Shown one piece after another: positions 1 to 14,100 of a stretch of 64,000 bases of DNA. The notes beneath the pieces were generated by a model that was not told the origin of the DNA, did no database searches, and saw only the letters and a list, made by a program, of their open reading frames with translations. The stretch comes from Mytilus galloprovincialis (Eukaryota > Mollusca > Bivalvia > Mytilida > Mytilidae), in contig NC_134849.1 of the NCBI RefSeq assembly GCF_965363235.1, forward strand, positions 66,421,122-66,485,121, given 5' to 3'. Position 1 is the first letter of the stretch, and every line of letters starts with the position of its first letter. Made by a program: the position numbers and the translations under genes.

Positions 1-3000
1 GGTCATTGTATTTATGGTACTTCAGACATACCTTTAATCTTGTTATACTTCTATGATAAGTTCTGTACCAAGCCAACCTAGGTCATTGTATTTATGGTAC
101 TTCAGACATACCTTTAATCTTGTTATACTTCTATGATAAGTTCTGTACCAAGCCAACCTAGGTCATTGTATTTATGGTACTTCAGACATACCTTTAATCT
201 TGTACTTCTATGATAAGTTCTGTACCAAGCCAACCTAGGTCATTGTATTTATGGTACTTCAGACATACCTTTAATCTTGTTATACTTCTATAAGTTCTGT
301 ACCAAGCCAACCTAGGTAACTGTATTTATGGTACTTCCGACATACCTTTAATCTTGTTATACTTCTATAAGTTCTGTACCAAGCCAACCTAGGTCACTGT
401 ATTTATGGTACTTCCGACATACCTTTAATCTTGTTATACTTCTATGATAAGTTCTGTACCAAGCCAACCTAGGTCACTGTATTTATGGTACTTCCGACAT
501 ACCTTTAATCTTGTTATACTTCTATGATAAGTTCTGTACCAAGCCAACCTAGGTCATTGTATTTATGGTACTTTCAACATACCTTTAATCTTGTTATACT
601 GCTATGATTAGTTCTGTACCAAGCCAACCTAGGTCATTGTATTTATGCTTCTTCAGACATACCTTTAATCTTGTTATACTTCTATGATAAGTTCTGTACC
701 AAGCCAACCTAGGTCACTGTATTTATGGTACTTCAGACATACCTTTAATCTTGTATACTTCTATGATAAGTTCTGTACCAAGCCAACCTAGGTCATTGTA
801 TTTATGGTACTTCAGACATACCTTTAATCTTGTTATACTTCTATGATAAGTTCTGTACCAAGCCAACCTAGGTCATTGTATTTATGGTACTTCAGACATA
901 CCTTTAATCTTGTTATACTTCTATGATAAGTTCTGTACCAAGCCAACCTAGGTCATTGTATATATGGTACTTCAGACATACCTTTAATCTTGTTATACTT
1001 CAATGATTAGTTCTGTACCAAGCCAACCTAGGTATTTATGGTACTTCAGACATACCTTTAATCTTGTTATACTGTTATGATAAGTTCTGTACCAAGCCAA
1101 CCTAGGTCATTGTATATATGGTACTTCAGACATACCTTTAATCTTGTTATACTTCTATGATAAGTTCTGTACCAAGCCAACCTAGGTCATTGTATATATG
1201 GTACTTCAGACATACCTTTAATCTTGTTATACTTCTATGATAAGTTCTGTACCAAGCCAACCTAGGTCATTGTATTTATGGTACTTCAGACATACCTTTA
1301 ATCTTGTTATACTTCTATGATTAGTTCTGTACCAAGCCAACCTAGGTATTTATGGTACTTCAGACATACCTTTAATCTTGTACTTCTATGATAAGTTCTG
1401 TACCAAGCCAACCCAGGTCATTGTATTTATGGTACTTCAGACATACCTTTAATCTTGTACTTCTATGATAAGTTCTGTACCAAGCCAACCTAGGTCATTG
1501 TATTTATGGTACTTCAGACATACCTTTAATCTTGTTATACTTCTATAAGTTCTGTACCAAGCCAACCTAGGTCATTGTGATTATGCTTCTTCAGACATAC
1601 CTTTAATCTTGTTATACTGTTATGATAAGTTCTGTTCCAAGCCAACCTAGGTCATTGTATTTATGGTACTTCAGACATACCTTTAATCTTGTTATACTTC
1701 TATGATAAGTTCTGTACCAAGCCAACCTAGGTCATTGTGTTTATGGTACTTCAGACATACCTTTAATCTTGTTATACTTCTATGATAAGTTCTGTACCAA
1801 GCCAACCTAGGTCATTGTGTTTATGGTACTTCAGACATACCTTTAATCTTGTTATACTTCTATGATTAGTTCTGTACCAAGCCAACCTAGGTCATTGTAT
1901 ATATGGTACTTCAGACATACCTTTAATCTTGTTATACTTCTATGATAAGTTCTGTACCAAGCCAACCTAGGTCATTGTGTTTATGGTACTTCAGACATAC
2001 CTTTAATCTTGTTATACTTCTATGATAAGTTCTGTACCAAGCCAACCTAGGTCATTGTGATTATGCTTCTTCAGACATACCTTTAATCTTGTTATACTGT
2101 TATGATAAGTTCTGTACCAAGCCAACCTAGGTCATTGTATTTATGGTACTTCAGACATACCTTTAATCTTGTTATACTTCTATGATAAGTTCTGTACCAA
2201 GCCAACCTAGGTCATTGTGTTTATGGTACTTCAGACATACCTTTAATCTTGTTATACTTCTATGATAAGTTCTGTACCAAGCCAACCTAGGTCATTGTGT
2301 TTATGGTACTTCAGACATACCTTTAATCTTGTTATACTTCTATGATTAGTTCTGTACCAAGCCAACCTAGGTCATTGTATTTATGGTACTTCAGACATAC
2401 CTTTAATCTTGTTATACTTCTATGATAAGTTCTGTACCAAGCCAACCTAGGTCATTGTGTTTATGGTACTTCAGACATACCTTTAATCTTGTTATACTAC
2501 TATGATAAGTTCTGTACCAAGCCAACCTAGGTCATTGTGTTTATGGTACTTCAGACATACCTTTAATCTTGTTATACTTCTATGATAAGTTCTGTACCAA
2601 GCCAACCTAGGTCATTGTATTTATGGTACTTCAGACATACCTTTAATCTTGTTATACTACTATGATAAGTTATGTACCAAGCCAACCTAGGTCACTGTAT
2701 TTATGGTACTTCAGACATACCTTTAATCTTGTTATACTACTATGATAAGTTATGTACCAAGCCAACCTAGGTCACTGTATTTATGGTACTTCCAACATAC
2801 CTTTAATCTTGTTATACTTCTATGATTAGTTCTGTACCAAGCCAACCTAGGTCATTGTATTTATGGTACTTCAGACATACCTTTAATCTTGTTATACTTC
2901 TATGATTAGTTCTGTACCAAGCCAACCTAGGTCATTGTATTTATGGTACTTCAGACATACCTTTAATCTTGTTATACTTCTATAAGTTCTGTACCAAGCC

Positions 3001-6000
3001 AACCTAGGTCATTGTGTTTATGGTACTTCAGACATACCTTTAATCTTGTTATACTTCTATGATAAGTTCTGTACCAAGCCAACCTAGGTCACTGTATTTA
3101 TGGTACTTCCGACATACCTTTAATCTTGTTATACTTCTATAAGTTCTGTACCAAGCCAACCTAGGTCACTGTATTTATGGTACTTCCGACATACCTTTAA
3201 TCTTGTTATACTTCTATGATAAGTTCTGTACCAAGCCAACCTAGGTCACTGTATTTATGGTACTTCAGACATACCTTTAATCTTGTTATACTTCTATAAG
3301 TTCTGTACCAAGCCAACCTAGGTCACTGTATTTATGGTACTTCCGACATACCTTTAATCTTGTTATACTGCTATGATTAGTTCTGTACCAAGCCAACCTA
3401 GGTCATTGTATTTATGCTTCTTCAGACATACCTTTAATCTTGTTATACTTCTATGATAAGTTCTGTACCAAGCCAACCTAGGTCACTGTATTTATGGTAC
3501 TTCAGACATACCTTTAATCTTGTATACTTCTATGATAAGTTCTGTACCAAGCCAACCTAGGTCATTGTATTTATGGTACTTCAGACATACCTTTAATCTT
3601 GTTATACTTCTATGATAAGTTCTGTACCAAGCCAACCTAGGTCATTGTATTTATGGTACTTCAGACATACCTTTAATCTTGTTATACTTCTATGATAAGT
3701 TCTGTACCAAGCCAACCTAGGTCATTGTATATATGGTACTTCAGACATACCTTTAATCTTGTTATACTTCAATGATTAGTTCTGTACCAAGCCAACCTAG
3801 GTATTTATGGTACTTCAGACATACCTTTAATCTTGTTATACTGTTATGATAAGTTCTGTACCAAGCCAACCTAGGTCATTGTATATATGGTACTTCAGAC
3901 ATACCTTTAATCTTGTTATACTTCTATGATAAGTTCTGTACCAAGCCAACCTAGGTCATTGTATATATGGTACTTCAGACATACCTTTAATCTTGTTATA
4001 CTTCTATGATAAGTTCTGTACCAAGCCAACCTAGGTCATTGTATATATGGTACTTCAGACATACCTTTAATCTTGTTATACTGCTATGATAAGTTCTGTA
4101 CCAAGCCAACCTAGGTCATTGTATTTATGGTACTTCAGACATACCTTTAATCTTGTTATACTTCTATGATAAGTTCTGTACCAAGCCAACCTAGGTCATT
4201 GTATTTATGGTACTTCAGACATACCTTTAATCTTGTTATACTTCTATGATTAGTTCTGTACCAAGCCAACCTAGGTATTTATGGTACTTCAGACATACCT
4301 TTAATCTTGTACTTCTATGATAAGTTCTGTACCAAGCCAACCTAGGTCATTGTATTTATGGTACTTCAGACATACCTTTAATCTTGTACTTCTATGATAA
4401 GTTCTGTACCAAGCCAACCTAGGTCATTGTATTTATGGTACTTCAGACATACCTTTAATCTTGTTATACTTCTATGATAAGTTCTGTACCAAGCCAACCT
4501 AGGTCATTGTATTTATGGTACTTCAGACATACCTTTAATCTTGTTATACTGTTATGATAAGTTCTGTACCAAGCCAACCTAGGTCATTGTATTTATGGTA
4601 CTTCAGACATACCTTTAATCTTGTTATACTTCTATGATAAGTTCTGTACCAAGCCAACCTAGGTCATTGTGTTTATGGTACTTCAGACATACCTTTAATC
4701 TTGTTATACTTCTATGATAAGTTCTGTACCAAGCCAACCTAGGTCATTGTGTTTATGGTACTTCAGACATACCTTTAATCTTGTTATACTTCTATGATTA
4801 GTTCTGTACCAAGCCAACCTAGGTCATTGTATTTATGGTACTTCAGACATACCTTTAATCTTGTTATACTTCTATGATAAGTTCTGTACCAAGCCAACCT
4901 AGGTCATTGTGTTTATGGTACTTCAGACATACCTTTAATCTTGTTATACTACTATGATAAGTTCTGTACCAAGCCAACCTAGGTCATTGTGTTTATGGTA
5001 CTTCAGACATACCTTTAATCTTGTTATACTTCTATGATAAGTTCTGTACCAAGCCAACCTAGGTCATTGTATTTATGGTACTTCAGACATACCTTTAATC
5101 TTGTTATACTACTATGATAAGTTATGTACCAAGCCAACCTAGGTCACTGTATTTATGGTACTTCAGACATACCTTTAATCTTGTTATACTACTATGATAA
5201 GTTATGTACCAAGCCAACCTAGGTCACTGTATTTATGGTACTTCCAACATACCTTTAATCTTGTTATACTTCTATGATTAGTTCTGTACCAAGCCAACCT
5301 AGGTCATTGTATTTATGGTACTTCAGACATACCTTTAATCTTGTTATACTTCTATGATTAGTTCTGTACCAAGCCAACCTAGGTCATTGTATTTATGGTA
5401 CTTCAGACATACCTTTAATCTTGTTATACTTCTATGATAAGTTCTGTACCAAGCCAACCTAGGTCATTGTATTTATGGTACTTCAGACATACCTTTAATC
5501 TTGTTATACTTCTATGATAAGTTCTGTACCAAGCCAACCTAGGTCATTGTATTTATGGTACTTCAGACATACCTTTAATCTTGTTATACTTCTATGATAA
5601 GTTCTGTACCAAGCCAACCTAGGTCATTGTATTTATGGTACTTCAGACATACCTTTAATCTTGTTATACTTCTATGATAAGTTCTGTACCAAGCCAACCT
5701 AGGTCATTGTATTTATGGTACTTCAGACATACCTTTAATCTTGTACTTCTATGATAAGTTCTGTACCAAGCCAACCTAGGTCATTGTATTTATGGTACTT
5801 CAGACATACCTTTAATCTTGTTATACTTCTATAAGTTCTGTACCAAGCCAACCTAGGTCACTGTATTTATGGTACTTCCGACATACCTTTAATCTTGTTA
5901 TACTTCTATAAGTTCTGTACCAAGCCAACCTAGGTCACTGTATTTATGGTACTTCCGACATACCTTTAATCTTGTTATACTTCTATGATAAGTTCTGTAC

Positions 6001-8037
6001 CAAGCCAACCTAGGTCACTGTATTTATGGTACTTCCGACATACCTTTAATCTTGTTATACTTCTATGATAAGTTCTGTACCAAGCCAACCTAGGTCATTG
6101 TATTTATGGTACTTTCAACATACCTTTAATCTTGTTATACTTCTATGATAAGTTCTGTACCAAGCCAACCTAGGTCACTGTATTTATGGTACTTCAGACA
6201 TACCTTTAATCTTGTTATACTTCTATAAGTTCTGTACCAAGCCAACCTAGGTCATTGTATTTATGGTACTTCAGACATACCTTTAATCTTGTTATACTTC
6301 TATAAGTTCTGTACCAAGCCAACCTAGGTCATTGTATTTATGGTACTTCAGACATACCTTTAATCTTGTTATACTTCTATAAGTTCTGTACCAAGCCAAC
6401 CTAGGTCATTGTGTTTATGGTACTTCAGACATACCTTTAATCTTGTTATACTTCTATGATAAGTTCTGTACCAAGCCAACCTAGGTCACTGTATTTATGG
6501 TACTTCCGACATACCTTTAATCTTGTTATACTTCTATAAGTTCTGTACCAAGCCAACCTAGGTCATTGTATTTATGGTACTTCAGACATACCTTTAATCT
6601 TGTTATACTTCTATAAGTTCTGTACCAAGCCAACCTAGGTCATTGTATTTATGGTACTTCAGACATACCTTTAATCTTGTTATACTTCTATAAGTTCTGT
6701 ACCAAGCCAACCTAGGTCATTGTGTTTATGGTACTTCAGACATACCTTTAATCTTGTTATACTTCTATGATAAGTTCTGTACCAAGCCAACCTAGGTCAC
6801 TGTATTTATGGTACTTCCGACATACCTTTAATCTTGTTATACTTCTATAAGTTCTGTACCAAGCCAACCTAGGTCACTGTATTTATGGTACTTCCGACAT
6901 ACCTTTAATCTTGTTATACTTCTATAAGTTCTGTACCAAGCCAACCTAGGTCACTGTATTTATGGTACTTCCGACATACCTTTAATCTTGTTATACTGCT
7001 ATGATTAGTTCTGTACCAAGCCAACCTAGGTCATTGTATATATGGTACTTCAGACATACCTTTAATCTTGTTATACTGCTATGATAAGTTCTGTACCAAG
7101 CCAACCTAGGTCATTGTATTTATGGTACTTCAGACATACCTTTAATCTTGTTATACTTCTATGATAAGTTCTGTACCAAGCCAACCTAGGTCATTGTATT
7201 TATGGTACTTCAGACATACCTTTAATCTTGTTATACTTCTATGATTAGTTCTGTACCAAGCCAACCTAGGTATTTATGGTACTTCAGACATACCTTTAAT
7301 CTTGTACTTCTATGATAAGTTCTGTACCAAGCCAACCTAGGTCATTGTATTTATGGTACTTCAGACATACCTTTAATCTTGTACTTCTATGATAAGTTCT
7401 GTACCAAGCCAACCTAGGTCATTGTATTTATGGTACTTCAGACATACCTTTAATCTTGTTATACTTCTATGATAAGTTCTGTACCAAGCCAACCTAGGTA
7501 TTTATGGTACTTCAGACATACCTTTAATCTTGTTATACTTCTATAAGTTCTGTACCAAGCCAACCTAGGTCACTGTATTTATGGTACTTCCGACATACCT
7601 TTAATCTTGTTATACTTCTATGATAAGTTCTGTACCAAGCCAACCTAGGTCATTGTATTTATGGTACTTCAGACATACCTTTAATCTTGTTATACTTCTA
7701 TGATAAGTTCTGTACCAAGCCAACCTAGGTCATTGTGTTTATGGTACTTCAGACATACCTTTAATCTTGTTATACTTCTATGATAAGTTCTGTACCAAGC
7801 CAACCTAGGTCATTGTATTTATGCTTCTTCAGACATACCTTTAATCTTGTTATACTTCTATGATAAGTTCTGTACCAAGCCAACCTAGGTCACTGTATTT
7901 ATGGTACTTCAGACATACCTTTAATCTTGTTATACTTCTATAAGTTCTGTACCAAGCAAACCTAGGTCATTGTATTTATGGTACTTCAGACATACCTTTA
8001 ATCTTGTTATACTGCTATGATTAGTTCTGTACCAAGC
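1..8037 (-). repeat. ~80 bp tandem satellite array derived from a syntrophin exon/intron junction
   Basis: About 100 head-to-tail monomers fill the first 8 kb and run off the left edge. The canonical monomer is 80 bp; shorter versions lack 4 bp (ctataag instead of ctatgataag), 5 bp (cttgtacttc) or 6 bp (ggtatttatgg). Copies are nearly identical. Read on the minus strand, a monomer holds about 42 nt matching the 3' end of the syntrophin exon at 7996-8148, then the splice donor AAG|GTATGT, then about 38 nt of intron. The last monomer on the right is the exon itself; homology stops at about 8037, within the codons for E-K-A-W. Variant monomers recur in the same order about 2.5-2.8 kb apart, so there is higher-order duplication. 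Spacers are absent and no protein is encoded across units, since 80 is not a multiple of three. Confidence 0.97.
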
Positions 8038-8148
8038 CTTCTCGAGATGTAGTAGCTCTGCTCGGCTTTCTGTACTAAGGTAAAGTTTTTCTCCAGTTCC
8101 AGCCAGTATGTTACAACAGTGTTGTCTGTCATCTAATAATTCTTTATC
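7996..8148 (-). CDS. SNTG: syntrophin PH-domain exon that merges into the satellite
   Basis: The acceptor (TTTAG|GAT) is at 8149-8150 and the donor (AAAG|GTATGT) at 7994-7995. The 153 nt encode 51 residues, from DKELLDDRQHCC to SSITRLK, in phase 0 at both ends. The vertebrate gamma-syntrophin segment I recall (LLDRRKQCF...ERIQ) also has 51 residues, so the exon looks intact and functional. Its last ~42 nt are the rightmost copy of the satellite monomer. Compared with the usual monomer, the exon reads R-T-N-H-S-S where most monomers would read R-T-Y-H-R-S. Confidence 0.88.
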
Positions 8149-11100
8149 CTAAACATAATTTGAGCAAAATAAGGGATTTCCCATCTTTTACTTGTATAAA
8201 TGCCTTTTTGCTTTATTCAAGAACATATGTTGAATAAAAAGTTAGCTTAAAAAAATACAATACATTGTAATATATATATATATTGACTTGTACTTTCTAA
8301 ATTTCAACTGAATTAAACAATAAACAGTTATTATGCAGGTAAATTCTTTACTGAATCAGTGTATAATTTATTGCTGGAAAAGAAAAAAATATTTAGGATA
8401 TTTTTACACATAAATATTTAGGCATTTTGTTATACATTTGTAACATGTAGATTGTCAATTCGTATTAAGCAGAATTTTAGCCGATCAAATCATAGGTGAA
8501 ATCAAATTGCATTAGAAAAAATATTTTTTGCAAATACTATCATTTTTACAATTTTAAAGCAACAAAAAAGTATAGAGTTGGATTTTGATCCAACCAACAA
8601 TACCTTACAAATCTGCAGCATACATTCATAAACTTTGAACACTGTATCACATCTAACCCAGTCTCTCGTTTGCATCTGAAAAATCATAAAGTTTTACAGT
8701 AATTATGTATAACTTTGGAAGTGAAAACTTAAAATTTACCACTTGGAACTCATGATGTAATAACAAAGTTCTCAAATTCTTTGAAATATAGAAAATGCAG
8801 TATGTGAGGTTCTAAAAACACTGATAGGCTTATTTTTCTAAAAGTTTAAGATTTATAAAGGCAAAATCTTTTTTATATCAACTTTTAGTAGTCTTAGCTA
8901 CCTCCATAAGGCTAAATTTTACAGCATCAACAAATTTATTTTCTGAAACTTTTCTTTATCTATGTCATTTTAATTTGAACACTCAAACAAATAAGATTTT
9001 TTTCAGTCTTTTTTGGAACATAGTGGATAGTCTGCAAAACGATACTGACAATCAAAAATTTATCTATTTAAATGGTCAGTGTCATGATTTTTTCATGCTG
9101 TCTTTTTCCTATTAAAAATAACATTCTTTCTAATGAAGTTCTATCTTTAAATATTAAATAGTTAATGAAAATCTAGCAAGTCAAAGGATTTATTATACAA
9201 AAAAGGTAGTTTCGTTTAATTTTTTCACCAACATAACTGGATATTTTAGGTCTATCCTACTTCAAAACTTTCTTTTCTACACAGCTACTTTTGCATAGGT
9301 ACTATTTCTGTACTTGAAATCTGTAGTACTGGAAATTTACTTTTAATATTTAGTACTATTTCGTTACTTTAGAATTATTGTAATATTAAGGTACATGTAT
9401 TTTCCAGTACTTGATTTGTACTTAAAATATTGGTACAAAAATAATACCAACAATGATCACAATATTCCATGTTTGAACATCATAACTTTTGGAGATTTTT
9501 AAAGACAAACTTTAAATATGCTGAAAATGATACCTTGCTACCAAAAATCTGTAGTACTTAAATTTGAAGCACAAATCAAGTACTGTAAAATACAGGTACC
9601 TAACTATTACAATAATTTTTGAGTAACAAAATAGTACTGAATATTAAAAGTAGATTTCCAGTATTACAGTTTTTTTGTACAGAAATAGTACCTTTGCAAA
9701 AGTAGCTGTGTACCCCTTTGTGTATATATGAATTTCAAATCTTCTGCCACTTACTGGTGGATAGTCAAAGAGATAAATATCCGGTCCTTTTAAAGCTACA
9801 AATTTTGGTTTCCATGCTGGTCTGTGTAATGATGGGGAAACTCGCTCATGCATCCAATTCATCATCAGTATCTATTAATAGAAAACACAATTATACAGTC
9901 ACAAAACTAATTTTTCAATTTTTGTTTTCAATGATGTTGGAAAAATCTTTCCTTATGGGGTGTTAATGATTACGATTAGGGAATCTGTACACAATGTTCC
10001 ATTATAGTCTTAAGGTGGTACCCAACACCTTCACTAAAATTAATTTGGCTTGTTTAATATTCATAAAATTTTGACAAAGTATTTAATTTGACTCTTTGAC
10101 AAAAATGTAAAAATTTCAAAAAATTTGAACCAACCATTTTATCAGAAATATTACACTGGTTATATAGCAGTTTGACAAACACCAATATTGATCATTGAGA
10201 AGCTTTATATTCCCTTAACAACGCAATGTAATTAAAACGTTAAGCTGATTTTACAGTTATCTCCCTGTAGTGTTAAGTACCACCTTAAAAAAAAAAATAA
10301 TCTTCACTGTAAATTCAAAAGGGGAAAAGTCTGTAAACCTTGACAAAACCACTTGCTAGACTATGTCTGACTAAATTGAAAACAACTGTTATATTACAGG
10401 CTTTGTGCAGAAAATGGTGGGTTAAACCTGGTTTTATAGCTAGCTAGATCTCCCACTTGTATAACCATGTCTAAGTCAGAAATTAATATGCAAAAGAATG
10501 GGTGGCAAGCATTACACTATTCTTTTTATATTTTGTTCCAACATAAAAACAATGCCTGTATTTAATTAATGGCATGTCAGACAGAACACAGTTTTTAGAT
10601 TTTTAAATTGGTGAATGGCAACTTAAACTCATCGAAACAATGAACTACTTAACCAATTGTTAAATACTAATTTTTAACAATCAAAAATAGGAACTGAATT
10701 CAAGGCATTTGTGTGGCAGATGTTTTGAATGTAATTGTTGGTTTATAAAAACATAGGAAGATGTGGTATGACTGCCAATGAGACACTCTCCAGAAGAGAC
10801 CAAATGACCAAGATGTAAACAAATGCAGTTCACTGCATGCTCTTAAAAAAGTGGCAAATCCCATACTTTATAACAAACTTAAAAAGGCCTTGAAATGACA
10901 AATGTAAAACGATTCACACAAGAAAACAAACATCCTGATATAGATTAGACCGTTGGTTTTCCCGTTTGAATGGTTTTACACTAGTAATTTTGGGGCCCTT
11001 TATAGCTTGTTGTTTGGTGTGAGCCAAGGCTCCGTGTTGAAGGCCGTACATTGACCTATAATGGTTTACCTTTTTTTTTAAATTGTTATTTGGATGGAGA

Positions 11101-14100
11101 GTTGTCTCATTGGCACTCACACCACATCTTCCTATATCTATATATATATATATATATATATATGCTGGCACCTAAAATTTTCTACCAACCTGTTCTTCTG
11201 GTATCAACAGTCTGTTACTCATTCTTATCTGCAATTAGAATAACAAAGTTGTTATCAAATCGTTACATTTCTCAGTTCAGAATTTGGAATCAGATATACT
11301 TTCAGTTCTTATATAACAAAAATCTTTTTCTGGCATTTGAGCTATTGGCAGCCTTTGCCCTCTTTACTCTGTATCAATGATGTAGTGCTTTTACAATTTT
11401 AACAAAATAAACAACTGATTTAGAATCAAAAGAAAGCAAAATTGATATCAAAAATTGATATTTGATAGAAATATATATACTCAATTCCTGATCTAGGTTG
11501 TAGCACTTACCATTTTTGAAATTAGAAATGAAATATTACTGGATATTGCTCTGATCCAATCAGCCAATGAATGACTGTCATCACAATGAATGACACCTGT
11601 TGAGGAACCATCTACACCAATCACTTCAAAGGCATTAGTTCTGAAAAGTTAGAAAGAAATGTATCTAAATCTATGCAATGAAGCATAGTTTCTATGCATA
11701 TTAAACAAAAATTTAACCCAAACAATAAGTATGCAAAATAATACTGGAATAAATTTTAAAATCGTTAAAATTGAAAAGCAGCCAGTCCTTGTGGATCTCA
11801 ACTTGGTGTTAATTTTATGAAGATCAATTATACTGGAGTTAAATAAAGAAATAATCGTACTTGTGTGCATGGATAGACAAAAATATACCTTATGTGAGAC
11901 TTTGACAGGTGCATAACAAAACTTGTCTTATGTCAGAAATCTATCTACATCAATACTTGACTTTAATTCCATAACTTCATCGATATTATATTTTACAGTT
12001 CATATGCTAAAAACAAATTCAACAACAGAACAATTGTCTGTGAAATAAATAACTAACCTTAGTTTATCTGTACCAGGACAGAATCTTGTTAAATAGGCAA
12101 ACAACAACTGTATTGAAACATAGACTCTCCATTGTCTCTCTAAACCAGGAAACATTTCTCTACACTGAAATATGTTATAAAATACTATTATAAATTCAAT
12201 TTTAATACTCATGTCATGTGATTACAGTTGTATATAAAATGATGATAAATATATTGTTAAATTATGATGACTTTGGGCAATTCTCAGACCTAAAAGCTTT
12301 AGGAAAAATTTGGCTGCCACCTACGATCCAAGCGTATTGTAACCAAAAGATTCCAAATGTGATATAGAATTCATCAATATAAAAACTTTTTGGATTGTGG
12401 ATGGCAGGCAAGGTTAATAATGCCAAAAAACAATTAAAATTTTGGACAAAATTGACCAAAATCAACCTAAAATACAAAAAATGTATAATTAAGGGGTTAT
12501 AGCTTCAAAAAAATTTAAAGGAAGGTGCCAAAAAAGTATATTTTAGTCTTAACAATATTATCACAATTATTTCTATTTGAAATTTGTAATTGTTTGGCCC
12601 GATTTACAAAATTTAGGGCCAATTTTAACCCTTCATGAACCTTCTCCTTTGTCCTTGAATCAATCTTGCTTACACTGAAAATGCAAATTTTAGAAAATAT
12701 TCTAATTCAGAGACTGTTATTGGTCCGTTTCTTACATGTTTTGGTGCATGCTCAGTCGACGTACTGACAGCGAAATTTTGACCTTTATCCGAATATCCCG
12801 AACAGAATAAATTACTTTTGAGTTGTTATTCACAAACAGATTCCACCTTCAGGAGGGTCATTTTGACAGAAATTGCAAGTCAAGGCAGACATTTTTTTTT
12901 TCCAATACCAAAGTTTCTCTTTTGAACCTATAAATTTGACTCACCTGACTACCACTGTCTTGATTGTTGTAACTTGGACTATCTGTAAGAGGTATAATGG
13001 AATATATTAACACTAGAAATAGGTCGCTATATATAATAATGATTGATAAAAGGACAGAATATCACTTACTAATGTTGACTTGTTCAGAGATTATTTTCCT
13101 TTCCTCATCTTTGTCATTTCTAGTGCATTTCTCAGATGCATCATCCAATATTTGTTTACATGTTTAACAGTGTTAATCCATTTTTCTATTTTTCTATCAA
13201 ATTTTTATTTTGCCAGAATAAGCACTGTCACTAAAGATGGCCAATTCATGTTTTAAAAATTGCAATTTAAACATTGAAAAGAAGTATAGATCTCTCAAAT
13301 AAGTTTCAAAAAAAAAAAAGTTTCTTCTTTGTCCTTCTCTCAAAGAATTTTCAAAATAATATTTTCTTATTTGGTTTAAGATATTTACCATCCTTATATG
13401 ACTTTTTGTTCAAGTTGTATTTCATTTATATTCTTTTATCAATTTTCATTAAATTAAGGAGGGTAACTTAAAATATGACAAAACAAGGGAAGTAACTCGA
13501 AATTTCTTATAAAGTTTTTTTAAATACACAAAGCTTTTTACAGAATGGCAGTAAGCCTCAGGTAAAGATAGTTGATAAATAAGCTGACAATTTAAGCCAT
13601 ATAATTATACAAGTTCTTTAGTTTACAGGTAAAAATTGCCTTCATCAGTTCCACAAAAACATAATGTATGTTGACACTGATGGTGATAGAAAATAGAGAC
13701 CAACCAAATTTTTGGTATTGAAATTTTGAAATAAAAAAAACGGGAACATTTGAATTATTAATGGAAGGGACAGAAGAGGCTTAAAAATTGGGAGATTTTG
13801 ACTTCCGCCAGAAGAATCACATGTCTGATACCTGGTGTCATCATCTTGTTCAGGAATGGAGCTGCTGGTTTAAAATATTTAACAGTTAGGTTAACAGTAG
13901 AACCAGCATTCTTTAGAGTTGTCATCACTTCACTGTGTGTCATTTTGTCACAAGCCTCTCCATTTATCTGAAACATATACAATAGTATAGTAGTGTAAAA
14001 GGTACATTACATAAAGCCAAATAAGTACATGTGTTTTGTATATGATTCCATCCTCGTTAATAAAACTTAGATAGGTAGGTAGAACTTATTTTAGTATCAT

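Noticed and set aside
1..8037. CRISPR-like array
   Set aside because: The repeats are contiguous with no unique spacers, the unit is 80 bp, the context is an animal gene, and the monomer is explained by the adjoining exon.
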